A stretch of DNA of 7,095 bases from an uncultured Nitrospina sp. (GCA_913044145.1 CAJWOD010000072.1:1-7095); one strand, 5' to 3'; positions 1 through 6,102 are shown, counted from the first letter of the stretch. Translations and numbers: made by a program. Notes: a model not told the origin generated them from the letters alone.

Positions 1-381
1 GGGTTTACGAAGGTTCAAGGATTTTAGGTCGACTTGCTTTTCACTCAGCGCGTTCTGACCTTTGTCCCCAGATACGTTGAGAATAATTAGGCTGCCGTCA
101 TCGCTGATCCTAAGCCGATTATCTTTTAAGGCTTCAAGAGCGGGTAGGGCAGCAGGGTTTCCTTGGTTGCCCAGATCCTTAATAGCTTTTTTTATCTTTG
201 TGCGACTCTTATTCCCTAAATCCTTTAAAGTCAGTTCGAAATCATTTGCTTCCCCGATGGAAAATGAAAGCAAACTCATCACCAAAAAAATAAAAACCCC
301 AAAAAACTGGGTGAGTATTTTTCGGTCGATAAGGATGGTGCTCAATTTATGGGGTTCAAATGAGAAGAAGGTGTCTTTCAT
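1..381 (-). CDS. urtB: Urea ABC transporter permease UrtB, N-terminal part (cut by window edge)
   Basis: This open frame runs off the window after 127 codons. UrtB is one of two permease subunits of the UrtABCDE urea importer in the inner membrane. The visible part has a hydrophobic stretch at about residues 22-42 ending near GEA, which looks like a signal peptide. It is followed by a soluble segment containing AALPALEALKDNRLRI, which matches the HEAT-like periplasmic extension seen before the membrane domain in many long UrtB proteins (family knowledge). The membrane helices would lie beyond position 1. Placement downstream of urtA on the same strand supports the call. The start is uncertain: ATG at 379-381 is the first ATG after an in-frame TAA, but it has no clear Shine-Dalgarno sequence and gives an unusually long, charged n-region. 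Start sites closer to the hydrophobic stretch are possible. Confidence 0.85.
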   Translation of the reverse strand, partial: MKDTFFSFEPHKLSTILIDRKILTQFFGVFIFLVMSLLSFSIGEANDFELTLKDLGNKSRTKIKKAIKDLGNQGNPAALPALEALKDNRLRISDDGSLIILNVSGDKGQNALSEKQVDLKSLNLRKP

Positions 382-383
382 AC

Positions 384-477
384 TTTTACGACAACGACGA
401 AATAAGAAAATCCCATCAAAAAAGGGATGTAATTACTGATTGTAAAAATTAGTCGGATTAAACTACCATCTCCTCCC
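384..477 (-). repeat. Tandem repeat, copy A (urtB-proximal)
   Basis: This is the copy nearer urtB of a roughly 95-base directly repeated unit; copy B lies at 478-573 and abuts it. The best-conserved part is 431-477, which matches 527-573 at about 37 of 47 positions by hand count, without gaps. The shared core reads AGTTTAATCC on the transcribed strand. At the other end 384-417 matches 478-511 at about 26 of 34. Each copy carries a hairpin at the same relative place. The function is unknown; it could be a duplicated leader or attenuator, or a short intergenic repeat. Confidence 0.75.
406..428 (-). terminator. Weak hairpin before urtB (copy A counterpart of the terminator)
   Basis: On the minus strand ATCCC pairs with GGGAT (424-428 with 410-414) across a nine-base loop, followed by a short T-rich tail. 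It sits about 30 bases before the urtB start, in the same place in copy A as the strong terminator in copy B. A 5-bp stem is weak, so it may be a degenerate terminator, an attenuator or a spacer. Confidence 0.3.
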
Positions 478-573
478 TTTTAAAACAACGCGTAAACAAA
501 AAAACCCCATCTTAATGAGGGGGCAAAATTACTAACTTTAAAAAGTTTTTGGATTAAACTACTATCTCTTCCA
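478..573 (-). repeat. Tandem repeat, copy B (urtA-proximal)
   Basis: Second copy of the roughly 95-base unit, directly abutting copy A (384-477). Both share the AGTTTAATCC core (551-560 here, 455-464 in copy A, exactly 96 bases apart). The distal end of this copy also forms the left arm of the 16-bp inverted repeat 564-645, so the three elements are interlocked. Confidence 0.75.
498..523 (-). terminator. Intrinsic terminator between urtA and urtB
   Basis: Read on the minus strand, CCTCAT pairs with ATGGGG around a TAAG loop (one G-U pair) and is followed directly by seven T residues at 498-504. This is a compact Rho-independent terminator about 130 bases after the urtA stop. Partial read-through here would make UrtA more abundant than the permease and ATPase subunits, which is common for ABC binding proteins (inference). 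Confidence 0.65.
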
Positions 574-645
574 GTTCTCTAAACCCGTTTTGCAGGGGTT
601 ACCAATTTGGAGGAGGTACCAATGCTGTTGAGAACTGGAAGAGAT
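564..645. repeat. 16-bp perfect inverted repeat after urtA
   Basis: ATCTCTTCCAGTTCTC at 564-579 is the exact reverse complement of 630-645, separated by 50 bases. The region starts nine bases past the urtA stop. The enclosed bases can form smaller stems, for example AACCC with GGGTT (582-586 and 596-600), so a branched RNA fold is possible. Six T residues flank the right arm on the plus strand, but no plus-strand gene ends here. On the urtA transcript the fold could act as a 3' stabiliser or processing signal. A miniature mobile element is a less likely alternative, since no target-site duplication is visible. Confidence 0.7.
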
Positions 646-654
646 TTTTTCTAG

Positions 655-1935
655 CTAGAACTTAGACTTTTTGCAATTACCGCATACCCAAGGATAAGTC
701 CAATCAGCAACTTTTTCTTTACTATCTGGGATATGGGGACTCCAGGCTTCCGCACGGATCGGGCCATCTGTTTTCCAGACAACATCAAACTGGCCATTTT
801 CGGTAATTTCTCCAATAACAACTGGTTTATGTAAATGATGATTTGCTGCATCCATCGTAATTGTATAACCAGAAGGAGATTGAACTGTTTGACCCCCTAC
901 TGCCTGACGCACAGCATCAACATTTATAGTGCCCGCTTGTTCAACTGCCTGTGCCCACATCTTGATCCCAATATAGGTCGCTTCCATTGGGTCGTTGGTG
1001 ACACGCTTACTTCCATCAGGAAGATTATGTTTTTTAACATAGGCTTTCCATTTTGTGATGAAGGCTTTGTTTTCACTAGTATCCTGAGACATAAAATAAT
1101 TCCATGCTGCTAAATGCCCCACCAATGGTTTTGCATCAATACCACGTAGTTCTTCTTCACCAACTGAAAATGCAACTACAGGAATATCTTCCGCTTTGAG
1201 ACCCTGGTTGCCGAGCTCTTTATAGAAGGGTACATTTGAATCACCGTTGATTGTAGAAACGACAGCAGTAGGTGTCCCAGCCGCAAACTTCTTAATATCG
1301 GCAACGATAGTTTGATAATCACTATGACCAAAAGGTGTGTACGTTTCCATGATGTCTTTTTTAGCTACGCCTTTAGACTTTAGGAAATAATTTAAGATTT
1401 TATTGGTGGTACGGGGATAAACATAGTCGGTCCCTAACAATACCCATTTTTTAGCTGCGCCACCGTCTTCGCTCATTAGATATTCCACAGCAGGAATGGC
1501 TTGTTGGTTTGGAGCAGCACCAGTGTAAAACACGTTATAGGAAGATTCTTCGCCTTCATATTGAACAGGATAAAACAGCAAGCCATTTAATTCTTCAAAA
1601 ACGGGTAGTACGGATTTCCGGGAAACAGAAGTCCAACAACCAAATGTCACTGCGACTTTATGTTTTTGAATCAACTCGCGGGCTTTTTCTGCAAACAAGG
1701 GCCAATTTGAAGCAGGATCGACTACTACCGGCTCAAGCTTTTTACCTAGAACACCACCTTTTGCATTGATTTCTTCAATGGCCATTAACGCAACATCCCT
1801 GAGGGAAGTTTCACTTATTGCCATGGTCCCAGAAAGGGAATGAAGTATTCCTACTTTAATTGTATCTGCTGCATGGGCTTGAACAGCAGTCATAATAAAA
1901 AATACAAAAGCTAAAACTATTGATTTAAATTTCAT
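655..1935 (-). CDS. urtA: Urea ABC transporter, periplasmic urea-binding protein UrtA
   Basis: UrtA captures urea in the periplasm and delivers it to the UrtBC permease. The 426-residue product has the family's usual length and near-consensus sequence. It begins with a Sec signal peptide, cleaved probably after AHA at residue 22, then IKVGILHSLSGTMAISETS, the FGCWTSVSRKSVLPVFEELN segment (98-117), FYPVQYEGEE, and a C-terminal WTYPWVCGNC with cysteines 418 and 421. It is a Leu/Ile/Val-type type I periplasmic binding protein. The start is supported by AGGAGG at 1945-1950, nine bases before the ATG. The gene has its own sigma54-type promoter at 2039-2054, implying nitrogen control, and is followed by structured DNA and a terminator before urtB. 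UrtA rather than a general amino-acid binding protein is favoured by these motifs and by the urease and urtB neighbours. Confidence 0.96.
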   Translation of the reverse strand: MKFKSIVLAFVFFIMTAVQAHAADTIKVGILHSLSGTMAISETSLRDVALMAIEEINAKGGVLGKKLEPVVVDPASNWPLFAEKARELIQKHKVAVTFGCWTSVSRKSVLPVFEELNGLLFYPVQYEGEESSYNVFYTGAAPNQQAIPAVEYLMSEDGGAAKKWVLLGTDYVYPRTTNKILNYFLKSKGVAKKDIMETYTPFGHSDYQTIVADIKKFAAGTPTAVVSTINGDSNVPFYKELGNQGLKAEDIPVVAFSVGEEELRGIDAKPLVGHLAAWNYFMSQDTSENKAFITKWKAYVKKHNLPDGSKRVTNDPMEATYIGIKMWAQAVEQAGTINVDAVRQAVGGQTVQSPSGYTITMDAANHHLHKPVVIGEITENGQFDVVWKTDGPIRAEAWSPHIPDSKEKVADWTYPWVCGNCKKSKF

Positions 1936-2038
1936 TTATACGCCCCTCCTTGAGACTTTAAAAAGGTCATTAATAACTTTCCTTTCATGTTAATAGTTAT
2001 TTGATGGTTACTTCTTTTTCCTGCTTTGACCTTTAATA

Positions 2039-2054
2039 AGCAAAAGTGGTGCCA
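2039..2054 (-). promoter_or_regulatory. Sigma54 (RpoN) -24/-12 promoter for urtA
   Basis: The minus strand reads TGGCACCACTTTTGCT. This matches the RpoN consensus TGGCACG-N4-TTGCW at every strongly conserved base, and GG and GC have the required 12-base spacing. It lies about 104 bases before the urtA ATG and points towards it. RpoN promoters need an ATP-driven activator such as NtrC, which fits nitrogen-limited expression of urea uptake (established knowledge applied here). Confidence 0.8.
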
Positions 2055-2129
2055 AAATAATTTAAAAAATCCCATTGGTAAAAAAGGACTTGAGGCCATG
2101 AGTTCAGACCATATAGATTTTTACGCCAT

Positions 2130-2165
2130 AAAATTAAGCATCTAAAACCTGATATGCTTAATTTT
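2130..2165. promoter_or_regulatory. Perfect 12-bp dyad, candidate activator site upstream of urtA
   Basis: AAAATTAAGCAT at 2130-2141 is the exact reverse complement of 2154-2165, with a 12-base spacer. Its centre is about 108 bases upstream of the -12 element of the urtA sigma54 promoter, the usual distance for an enhancer-binding protein. It does not match the classic NtrC site (TGCACC-N5-GGTGCA), so the activator is unidentified. Because the arms end in A/T runs, a weak bidirectional terminator is an alternative. Confidence 0.45.
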
Positions 2166-2295
2166 CTTGCTAAAAACATCTATTTTTTTTTGAGTAAAAA
2201 GAAAAAAGAGGGACATGAAAAGGAAGAGATTTTTGGGGAGGGAGACTGGGTTCTATATATCAAAATATGTCTATTACACAATTCGCTTAAAATAT

Positions 2296-2327
2296 AAAAG
2301 GAGAGAGGTATTTACCTCTCTCCTTTT
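2296..2327 (-). terminator. Strong intrinsic terminator after the porin gene
   Basis: A 14-bp perfect stem (AAAAGGAGAGAGGT with ACCTCTCTCCTTTT) closes a four-base loop and is flanked by A and T runs, so it can work in both directions. It starts 34 bases past the porin stop. It separates the porin transcript from urtA, which has its own promoter. Confidence 0.9.
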
Positions 2328-2360
2328 AATGGAATTGCTGGCACTTGCAGTAAAAGTTAA

Positions 2361-3533
2361 TTACATTAATTGGAACTGCATACCAATGTTAAAGCTGTCT
2401 GTGGTACTACCATTACCAACTTTATCTCCAGAGTAAAATGCACAAACTTTTGCGTTGGCACCGGAGATAATATAGTTAATTCCTCCTTCTGTTACTGACC
2501 GGTTCCCTCTTGCACCGGAGCGATTTATCCCATCACGAGCAAAATGTTGGTAGCGAACGTAAGGTTGTAATTTGCCCACGCCAACTGGATCTGGTAGTAG
2601 ATAACTTGCTAGCGCCAGATAGGATTCACCCTGAGTTAGACTTGAATCTGTCTTATCATCTGTGTCGTATTCGAAATAGGCTCCCTCTAGATTAACAACC
2701 CCACCATTTGAGAGCTTTTTTTCCATTAAAAAGTCTACATTCCAACCGGTAAAATCCCCAACTGCAGTTGATGTGCCTGCACCATCGGTTTCCGTCATAT
2801 ATACAAAAGCAACGGCTAGGACATCTTTTGCCCCATAATATGAGCTGGTTGTGTAATATCCCGGCTCTGGAGCCCAGAAATTATAGGTTGCACGGAATGT
2901 ATGAAGTGAATTGTCTGATTGGTCGGGGTTAGTATCTGAATTAGTATCGCTGGTTCTACCCTCAAAAAGGCCATAAGACCATTTGAATTTCCCACCGCCA
3001 TACTCTTTCATAAGAGCAAAGCCGTTGTCTCTTCCATTTTCAAGAGCTGGATAAGCCTGAACAATGGGGAAATTATAAGCATTTAAAAAGTAAGGTCCAT
3101 CCAGATTAAATCTATCACTTGGGGGAAGAAACCTTCCCGCCCACATAGTAAAATCGCCCGGCAAGGAAAATTTGGCCACTGCATCCAGAACACGAATAGT
3201 TTGATCTGCGTCCAGAGATGCTGTCGAATTGCCATTTGATAATTCTGTATTAAATTCAACGACAATATCTTTAGTAACCTTCGCTAATGTGTAAAGCCTC
3301 ATATTATCCAAGGCCATACCTGTTGCCGTGCCGTTATCATCAGCGCCATTTTCTGTTACGGCATAAGAAGTTCTTAAACCAAGGCCAATTTTAAACCAAC
3401 GTTTGTCATCATCAGTCTTCATATTCTCGAAAATGCTTCCCATTTCCAAGCTATAGGCCGGGGAAGCCAAGCCAAATAGAAAAACTGCAATTAAACTTAT
3501 GCTACTGAACCTGCGTATACAATGTGGAAACAT
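2361..3533 (-). CDS. Outer-membrane porin-like protein, probable urea/amide channel
   Basis: The 390-residue product has a signal peptide (hydrophobic 11-24, probable cleavage near AYS at 28). The mature part is typical of a beta-barrel: alternating hydrophobic and polar strands, many aromatic girdle residues, Gly/Asn/Asp-rich loops and no long hydrophobic helix. Segments such as AGRFLPPSDRFNLDGPY (132-148) and KLQPYVRYQHF near the C-terminus resemble the phosphate-selective porin O/P type fold (recalled, not searched). Position between the urease block and urtA suggests it passes urea through the outer membrane, like the FmdC amide/urea porin reported beside urt genes in Nitrospira moscoviensis; this substrate is inferred. 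The start is fixed by AGGAGG (3540-3545) six bases before the ATG. A sigma54-like promoter lies upstream and a strong terminator downstream, so it is likely monocistronic. The last residues are QFQLM, not the usual terminal Phe. Confidence 0.8.
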   Translation of the reverse strand: MFPHCIRRFSSISLIAVFLFGLASPAYSLEMGSIFENMKTDDDKRWFKIGLGLRTSYAVTENGADDNGTATGMALDNMRLYTLAKVTKDIVVEFNTELSNGNSTASLDADQTIRVLDAVAKFSLPGDFTMWAGRFLPPSDRFNLDGPYFLNAYNFPIVQAYPALENGRDNGFALMKEYGGGKFKWSYGLFEGRTSDTNSDTNPDQSDNSLHTFRATYNFWAPEPGYYTTSSYYGAKDVLAVAFVYMTETDGAGTSTAVGDFTGWNVDFLMEKKLSNGGVVNLEGAYFEYDTDDKTDSSLTQGESYLALASYLLPDPVGVGKLQPYVRYQHFARDGINRSGARGNRSVTEGGINYIISGANAKVCAFYSGDKVGNGSTTDSFNIGMQFQLM

Positions 3534-3676
3534 CCTATTCCTCCTAATTTATTATTAATATTTTTAACGAATCAAGCTATTTAGTTTCAAAAAATGATAC
3601 GCCATGGTCAGTCAGCGCCAGTTTATTCCAAATTTTCAAATACTTCAATTAAATCATTCAAGATTAATTCCTTTTT

Positions 3677-3687
3677 GGTGTAACACC
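3677..3687. promoter_or_regulatory. 11-base palindrome GGTGTAACACC in the porin leader
   Basis: GGTGT and ACACC form a perfect dyad around a single central A, about 145 bases before the porin start and roughly 40 bases downstream of the predicted sigma54 start. The loop is too small for an RNA hairpin, so a protein operator is the more natural reading. No regulator is identified and chance occurrence is possible. Confidence 0.3.
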
Positions 3688-3732
3688 TTTTAACCGTGAA
3701 CTATCTATTTTTAATAACTTCACCCATGCATA

Positions 3733-3748
3733 AGCAAAACCCATTCCA
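3733..3748 (-). promoter_or_regulatory. Sigma54-like -24/-12 promoter for the porin
   Basis: The minus strand reads TGGAATGGGTTTTGCT. Compared with TGGCACG-N4-TTGCW it keeps the GG and GC at the correct 12-base spacing and the whole TTGCT, and differs at two positions of the -24 box. It points towards the porin about 200 bases away. The same -12 element (TTTTGCT) occurs in the urtA promoter, supporting shared control. Confidence 0.55.
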
Positions 3749-3947
3749 TTTTGTTCTCTTTCTATTTACATATCTATTTTAGAGAGAATTTTATAACTAA
3801 AGCTCAATTCAGGTAGTACTAGTGGGCAGAAAATGCTCAAACTTGTAGCGTTTATTTTTTTAAGCGTCTAATTTTACAGCGAAAACTAGAATTTCTTAGA
3901 GAATAAAGGATTTACTTTGTTTGGAGGTTTTAAGTTTCTAAGATTTT

Positions 3948-3966
3948 TCTCTTGCGCTTCAAGAGA
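3948..3966 (-). other. Stem-loop after the SHOCT-protein gene
   Basis: TCTCTTG pairs with CAAGAGA around a five-base loop, about 20 bases past the stop codon at 3986. It lacks a T-run on either strand, so it is not a standard intrinsic terminator. It may mark or protect the 3' end of the urease-operon transcript. Confidence 0.3.
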
Positions 3967-3985
3967 TAATGGGAAAAGAATTGTT

Positions 3986-4759
3986 TTAAAATAATCTTTC
4001 AAAAAGTTTATTTTGTTGAACTTTATATTCTTCCTCTTCTATAAGACCTTCCTCATAAAAGCGTTTTAAATGTTTTAGTTTCCTCTCTAGTTCTAGGTTC
4101 AACTTATTGCTTGAGTTACTTTTTTTTGAAGGATCAGAGACCCCTGTCTTTTTTTCATCGTATTTTCCTAAAACGGGAAGTTTTATTTTTGCAACAATCC
4201 AGTTTTTATTCAGACGTCTACCTCTTTCTGGGCCAGACTTAAAATAAAGTTGGCCTTTTTGAGGTATTAGTTCCCAGGTAAAAATACTCCACGCACGAGT
4301 ATTATTTTTTTGAAAAAAGGTTTCTCCTTGAATTGAGTCAAAACGCCAATTTAAATAATTTTTAAAAGAGAAAATATCAACCACTGTAGTTCCTGCTTTG
4401 CTTTTTAAGTCAATGTGAATAATCTTTCTGGAAGGCACACCCTCAAAAGCTTTTACAAGAATGGGGGCCAATTTTTTAATTTCAGGAGAAGAAAAAATAC
4501 TTGCCTCCTTGCTGCCGATAGATACTCCCTTGTACCTTAGTGAAACAAGATGGTTAATAATTTCTTTCTGTGAGATTTTTAGAGGGTGATTTAATTTGAA
4601 TTTCTTTGCATTAAAGTTTCCATCAAGTTTGGATTTATAACTGAGGCGGACCTTAATCTTTTTTACTTGAGCATCTACAATTTCCGCGCCCCCGGAAATA
4701 AAAAGGATAAAGAAAAGTAAATATACTATTGGCTTTAAGCATCGATATATTAAAACCAT
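3986..4759 (-). CDS. Uncharacterised exported protein with C-terminal SHOCT-like segment
   Basis: I do not recognise a named family for the body of this 257-residue protein. Residues 11-22 are strongly hydrophobic after a basic start, which suggests a signal peptide (possible cleavage near VDA, residue 30) or a membrane anchor. A middle region (about 35-195) mixes beta-like and basic stretches and includes KKLAPILVKAF, NWRF and WELIPQKGQ. A polar Lys/Ser linker (about 200-220) leads to ELERKLKHLKRFYEEGLIEE (223-242), which has the form of the SHOCT domain (short C-terminal helical pair). It starts 43 bases after ureG on the same strand with no terminator between, so it is probably the last gene of the urease transcript. 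Translation signals are weak (no clear Shine-Dalgarno). The gene is more Lys- and AT-rich than ureG. It is not a standard urease accessory protein; no function is assigned. Confidence 0.75.
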   Translation of the reverse strand: MVLIYRCLKPIVYLLFFILFISGGAEIVDAQVKKIKVRLSYKSKLDGNFNAKKFKLNHPLKISQKEIINHLVSLRYKGVSIGSKEASIFSSPEIKKLAPILVKAFEGVPSRKIIHIDLKSKAGTTVVDIFSFKNYLNWRFDSIQGETFFQKNNTRAWSIFTWELIPQKGQLYFKSGPERGRRLNKNWIVAKIKLPVLGKYDEKKTGVSDPSKKSNSSNKLNLELERKLKHLKRFYEEGLIEEEEYKVQQNKLFERLF

Positions 4760-4802
4760 TTTTTATATCCAGGGTAGTGTTGTTAAGTTAGTAATACGTT
4801 GC

Positions 4803-5417
4803 TCATAAGAGCCCCTGTTTAATAATAAAATTTTCGATCTGCTCAATTCCAATATTTTTTTTAAGGTTACTAAATACGAAAGGTTTATCACCCCGCATTT
4901 TCTGAGCATCTTTTTCCATGACATCCAACGAGGCTCCCACATGTGGAGCTAGGTCGATTTTATTGATGACCAGCAGGTCGGACTTGGTTATGCCAGGCCC
5001 CCCTTTACGAGGTATCTTGTCACCGGCTGCAACATCGATCACATATATAGTCAAATCAGAGAGTTCCGGACTAAAGGTAGCCGCGAGATTATCGCCCCCA
5101 CTTTCTACGATGACCATATCCAGGTCGGGAAAACTCCTGTTTAGGTCATCAATCGCAGATAAGTTCATGGAGGCATCTTCACGAATGGCAGTATGCGGGC
5201 ACCCCCCTGTCTCGACGCCACGGATTTTTTCTTCTTCCAGAGCTTCGTTTCGGATCAAAAATTGTGCGTCCTCTTTCGTATAAATATCGTTGGTCACAAC
5301 GGCAATTTCATAATTAGTCCGCATTTTTTTGCACAAGGCATTAATCAATGCCGTCTTGCCAGAACCCACCGGCCCCCCAATTCCCATTCGTAACACTTGC
5401 TTATTTGTATTTTTCAT
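4803..5417 (-). CDS. ureG: Urease accessory GTPase UreG
   Basis: UreG is the cytoplasmic SIMIBI-class GTPase that drives nickel delivery to apo-urease together with UreD/H, UreF and UreE. The 204-residue product is full length. It shows the P-loop GGPVGSGKT (14-22), the nickel-binding CPH motif (Cys73-Pro-His75), ESGGDN (105-110) and the guanine-specificity motif NKID (152-155). There is no His-rich N-terminal extension, so nickel storage would fall to UreE. The ATG lies three bases after the ureF stop, indicating coupled translation. No ureD/H follows within the window. Confidence 0.98.
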   Translation of the reverse strand: MKNTNKQVLRMGIGGPVGSGKTALINALCKKMRTNYEIAVVTNDIYTKEDAQFLIRNEALEEEKIRGVETGGCPHTAIREDASMNLSAIDDLNRSFPDLDMVIVESGGDNLAATFSPELSDLTIYVIDVAAGDKIPRKGGPGITKSDLLVINKIDLAPHVGASLDVMEKDAQKMRGDKPFVFSNLKKNIGIEQIENFIIKQGLL

Positions 5418-5420
5418 TCT

Positions 5421-6101
5421 TCAAGATCTGAATAATCGAGTGTATTGAGTTTCATGTAAAGCGCTGGCAATTCCTTGGCCTGGACTTGTATAACCAATTT
5501 CTTCATCTTTTAAAGATAAACCTATTAACACCTGATCCGGGATCATTTCAATTGTCGAGGATAATAATTTCTGGCCGTCGGTTTGCCCTAATGGTACTAA
5601 TTTAATTGCTGCCAAAACTTGGTTTTCAGCCCACATCCATAAATATCCCAAGGAAGCTTCTTTGAGTGGAATCTTCCAGTGCCAAGCCCCTAAAGCAAAC
5701 AAGGACAGAAAACATGCCCTTGGATTTTCTTTCCACTCGATAGCATCTGAAATTTCCAAGTCACCCAACAATCGGGCCAAGGAATGAGCCAATTGTTTTT
5801 CTTCTTCCCTTAGTTCTTTGGAATCGCGGCATGCGTATAAATAATCATTCCAATAGAAAACGTTTTTCTTATCATTGACCGACCAAGCTTTGTATAAACG
5901 AGACAACATCGGTACATCTAGATAGGTCAAAGAATTTTCCAAGAGGCCTTGAATCCACATTTTGGTTGTATCTTTATCTATTACCCAACCTTTGGAGACC
6001 GCAAACTCCAATCCTTGTGAATATGCGAAGGCTCCTGTGGGAAGCATTGGACTGCACAATTGCATTAATCGTAAAGTTTCTGCCGGTCGATCAGGGTTCA
6101 T
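5421..6101 (-). CDS. ureF: Urease accessory protein UreF
   Basis: UreF bridges UreD/H and UreG in the activation complex that inserts nickel into urease. The 226-residue product has the family length. It has MLPTGAFAYSQGLE (19-32), matching the conserved LPxGxFxYSxGLE motif, and ends in HETQYTRLFRS, the conserved UreF C-terminus. I chose ATG at 6099-6101, one base after the ureE stop. An upstream ATG at 6189-6191 would add 30 residues overlapping ureE, and those residues do not look like UreF. The gene is coupled to ureE before it and ureG after it. Confidence 0.95.
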   Translation of the reverse strand: MNPDRPAETLRLMQLCSPMLPTGAFAYSQGLEFAVSKGWVIDKDTTKMWIQGLLENSLTYLDVPMLSRLYKAWSVNDKKNVFYWNDYLYACRDSKELREEEKQLAHSLARLLGDLEISDAIEWKENPRACFLSLFALGAWHWKIPLKEASLGYLWMWAENQVLAAIKLVPLGQTDGQKLLSSTIEMIPDQVLIGLSLKDEEIGYTSPGQGIASALHETQYTRLFRS

Positions 6102-6102
6102 T

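Larger units (their letters stand above)
1936..2360. other. Intergenic control region between porin and urtA (425 bases)
   Basis: No protein-coding gene is supported here. In transcription order it holds the porin terminator (2296-2327), an AT-rich stretch with long A and T runs around 2180-2220, a 12-bp dyad (2130-2165), a sigma54 promoter (2039-2054) and the urtA leader with its ribosome site. The predicted urtA start of transcription, about 12 bases past the -12 element, is near 2028 and would give a leader of about 93 bases. Confidence 0.7.
3534..3985. other. Intergenic control region upstream of the porin (452 bases)
   Basis: No coding frame is supported. It holds a 7-bp stem-loop soon after the upstream gene's stop (3948-3966), a sigma54-like promoter (3733-3748), an 11-base palindrome (3677-3687), a poor sigma70-like pair (TTGAAG, 17 bases, TAAACT at 3620-3648 on the minus strand) and the porin ribosome site AGGAGG. 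If the sigma54 promoter is used, transcription would begin near 3722 and leave a leader of about 190 bases, longer than that of urtA. Confidence 0.6.

Noticed and set aside
62..439. 125-codon plus-strand open frame
   Set aside because: It is antisense to urtB, whose minus-strand frame shows clear UrtB-type sequence; the plus-strand product has no recognisable features.
431..477. tRNA-like look of the repeat core (GGTAGTTTAATCC)
   Set aside because: It recalls a D-arm, but no acceptor stem, anticodon arm or T-arm can be formed around it.
384..645. CRISPR-like reading of the repeats between urtA and urtB
   Set aside because: There are only two diverged direct units of about 95 bases with no constant short repeat and variable spacers, and no cas genes.
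611..654. Plus-strand GGAGGAGG followed by an ATG and a 10-codon frame (622-654)
   Set aside because: It looks like a ribosome site plus leader peptide, but no plus-strand gene or promoter is nearby and the frame overlaps the right arm of the inverted repeat; probably chance.
835..1113. Plus-strand open frames inside urtA, ureG, ureE and the porin (for example 835-1113, 4918-5283)
   Set aside because: They are shadows of well-supported minus-strand genes and have no ribosome sites or recognisable domains.
2066..2092. Third possible copy of the urtB-leader hairpin upstream of urtA
   Set aside because: AATCCCAT followed by an A-run and GG resembles the hairpin in copy A, but the likeness is short and low in complexity and the rest of the repeat unit is absent.
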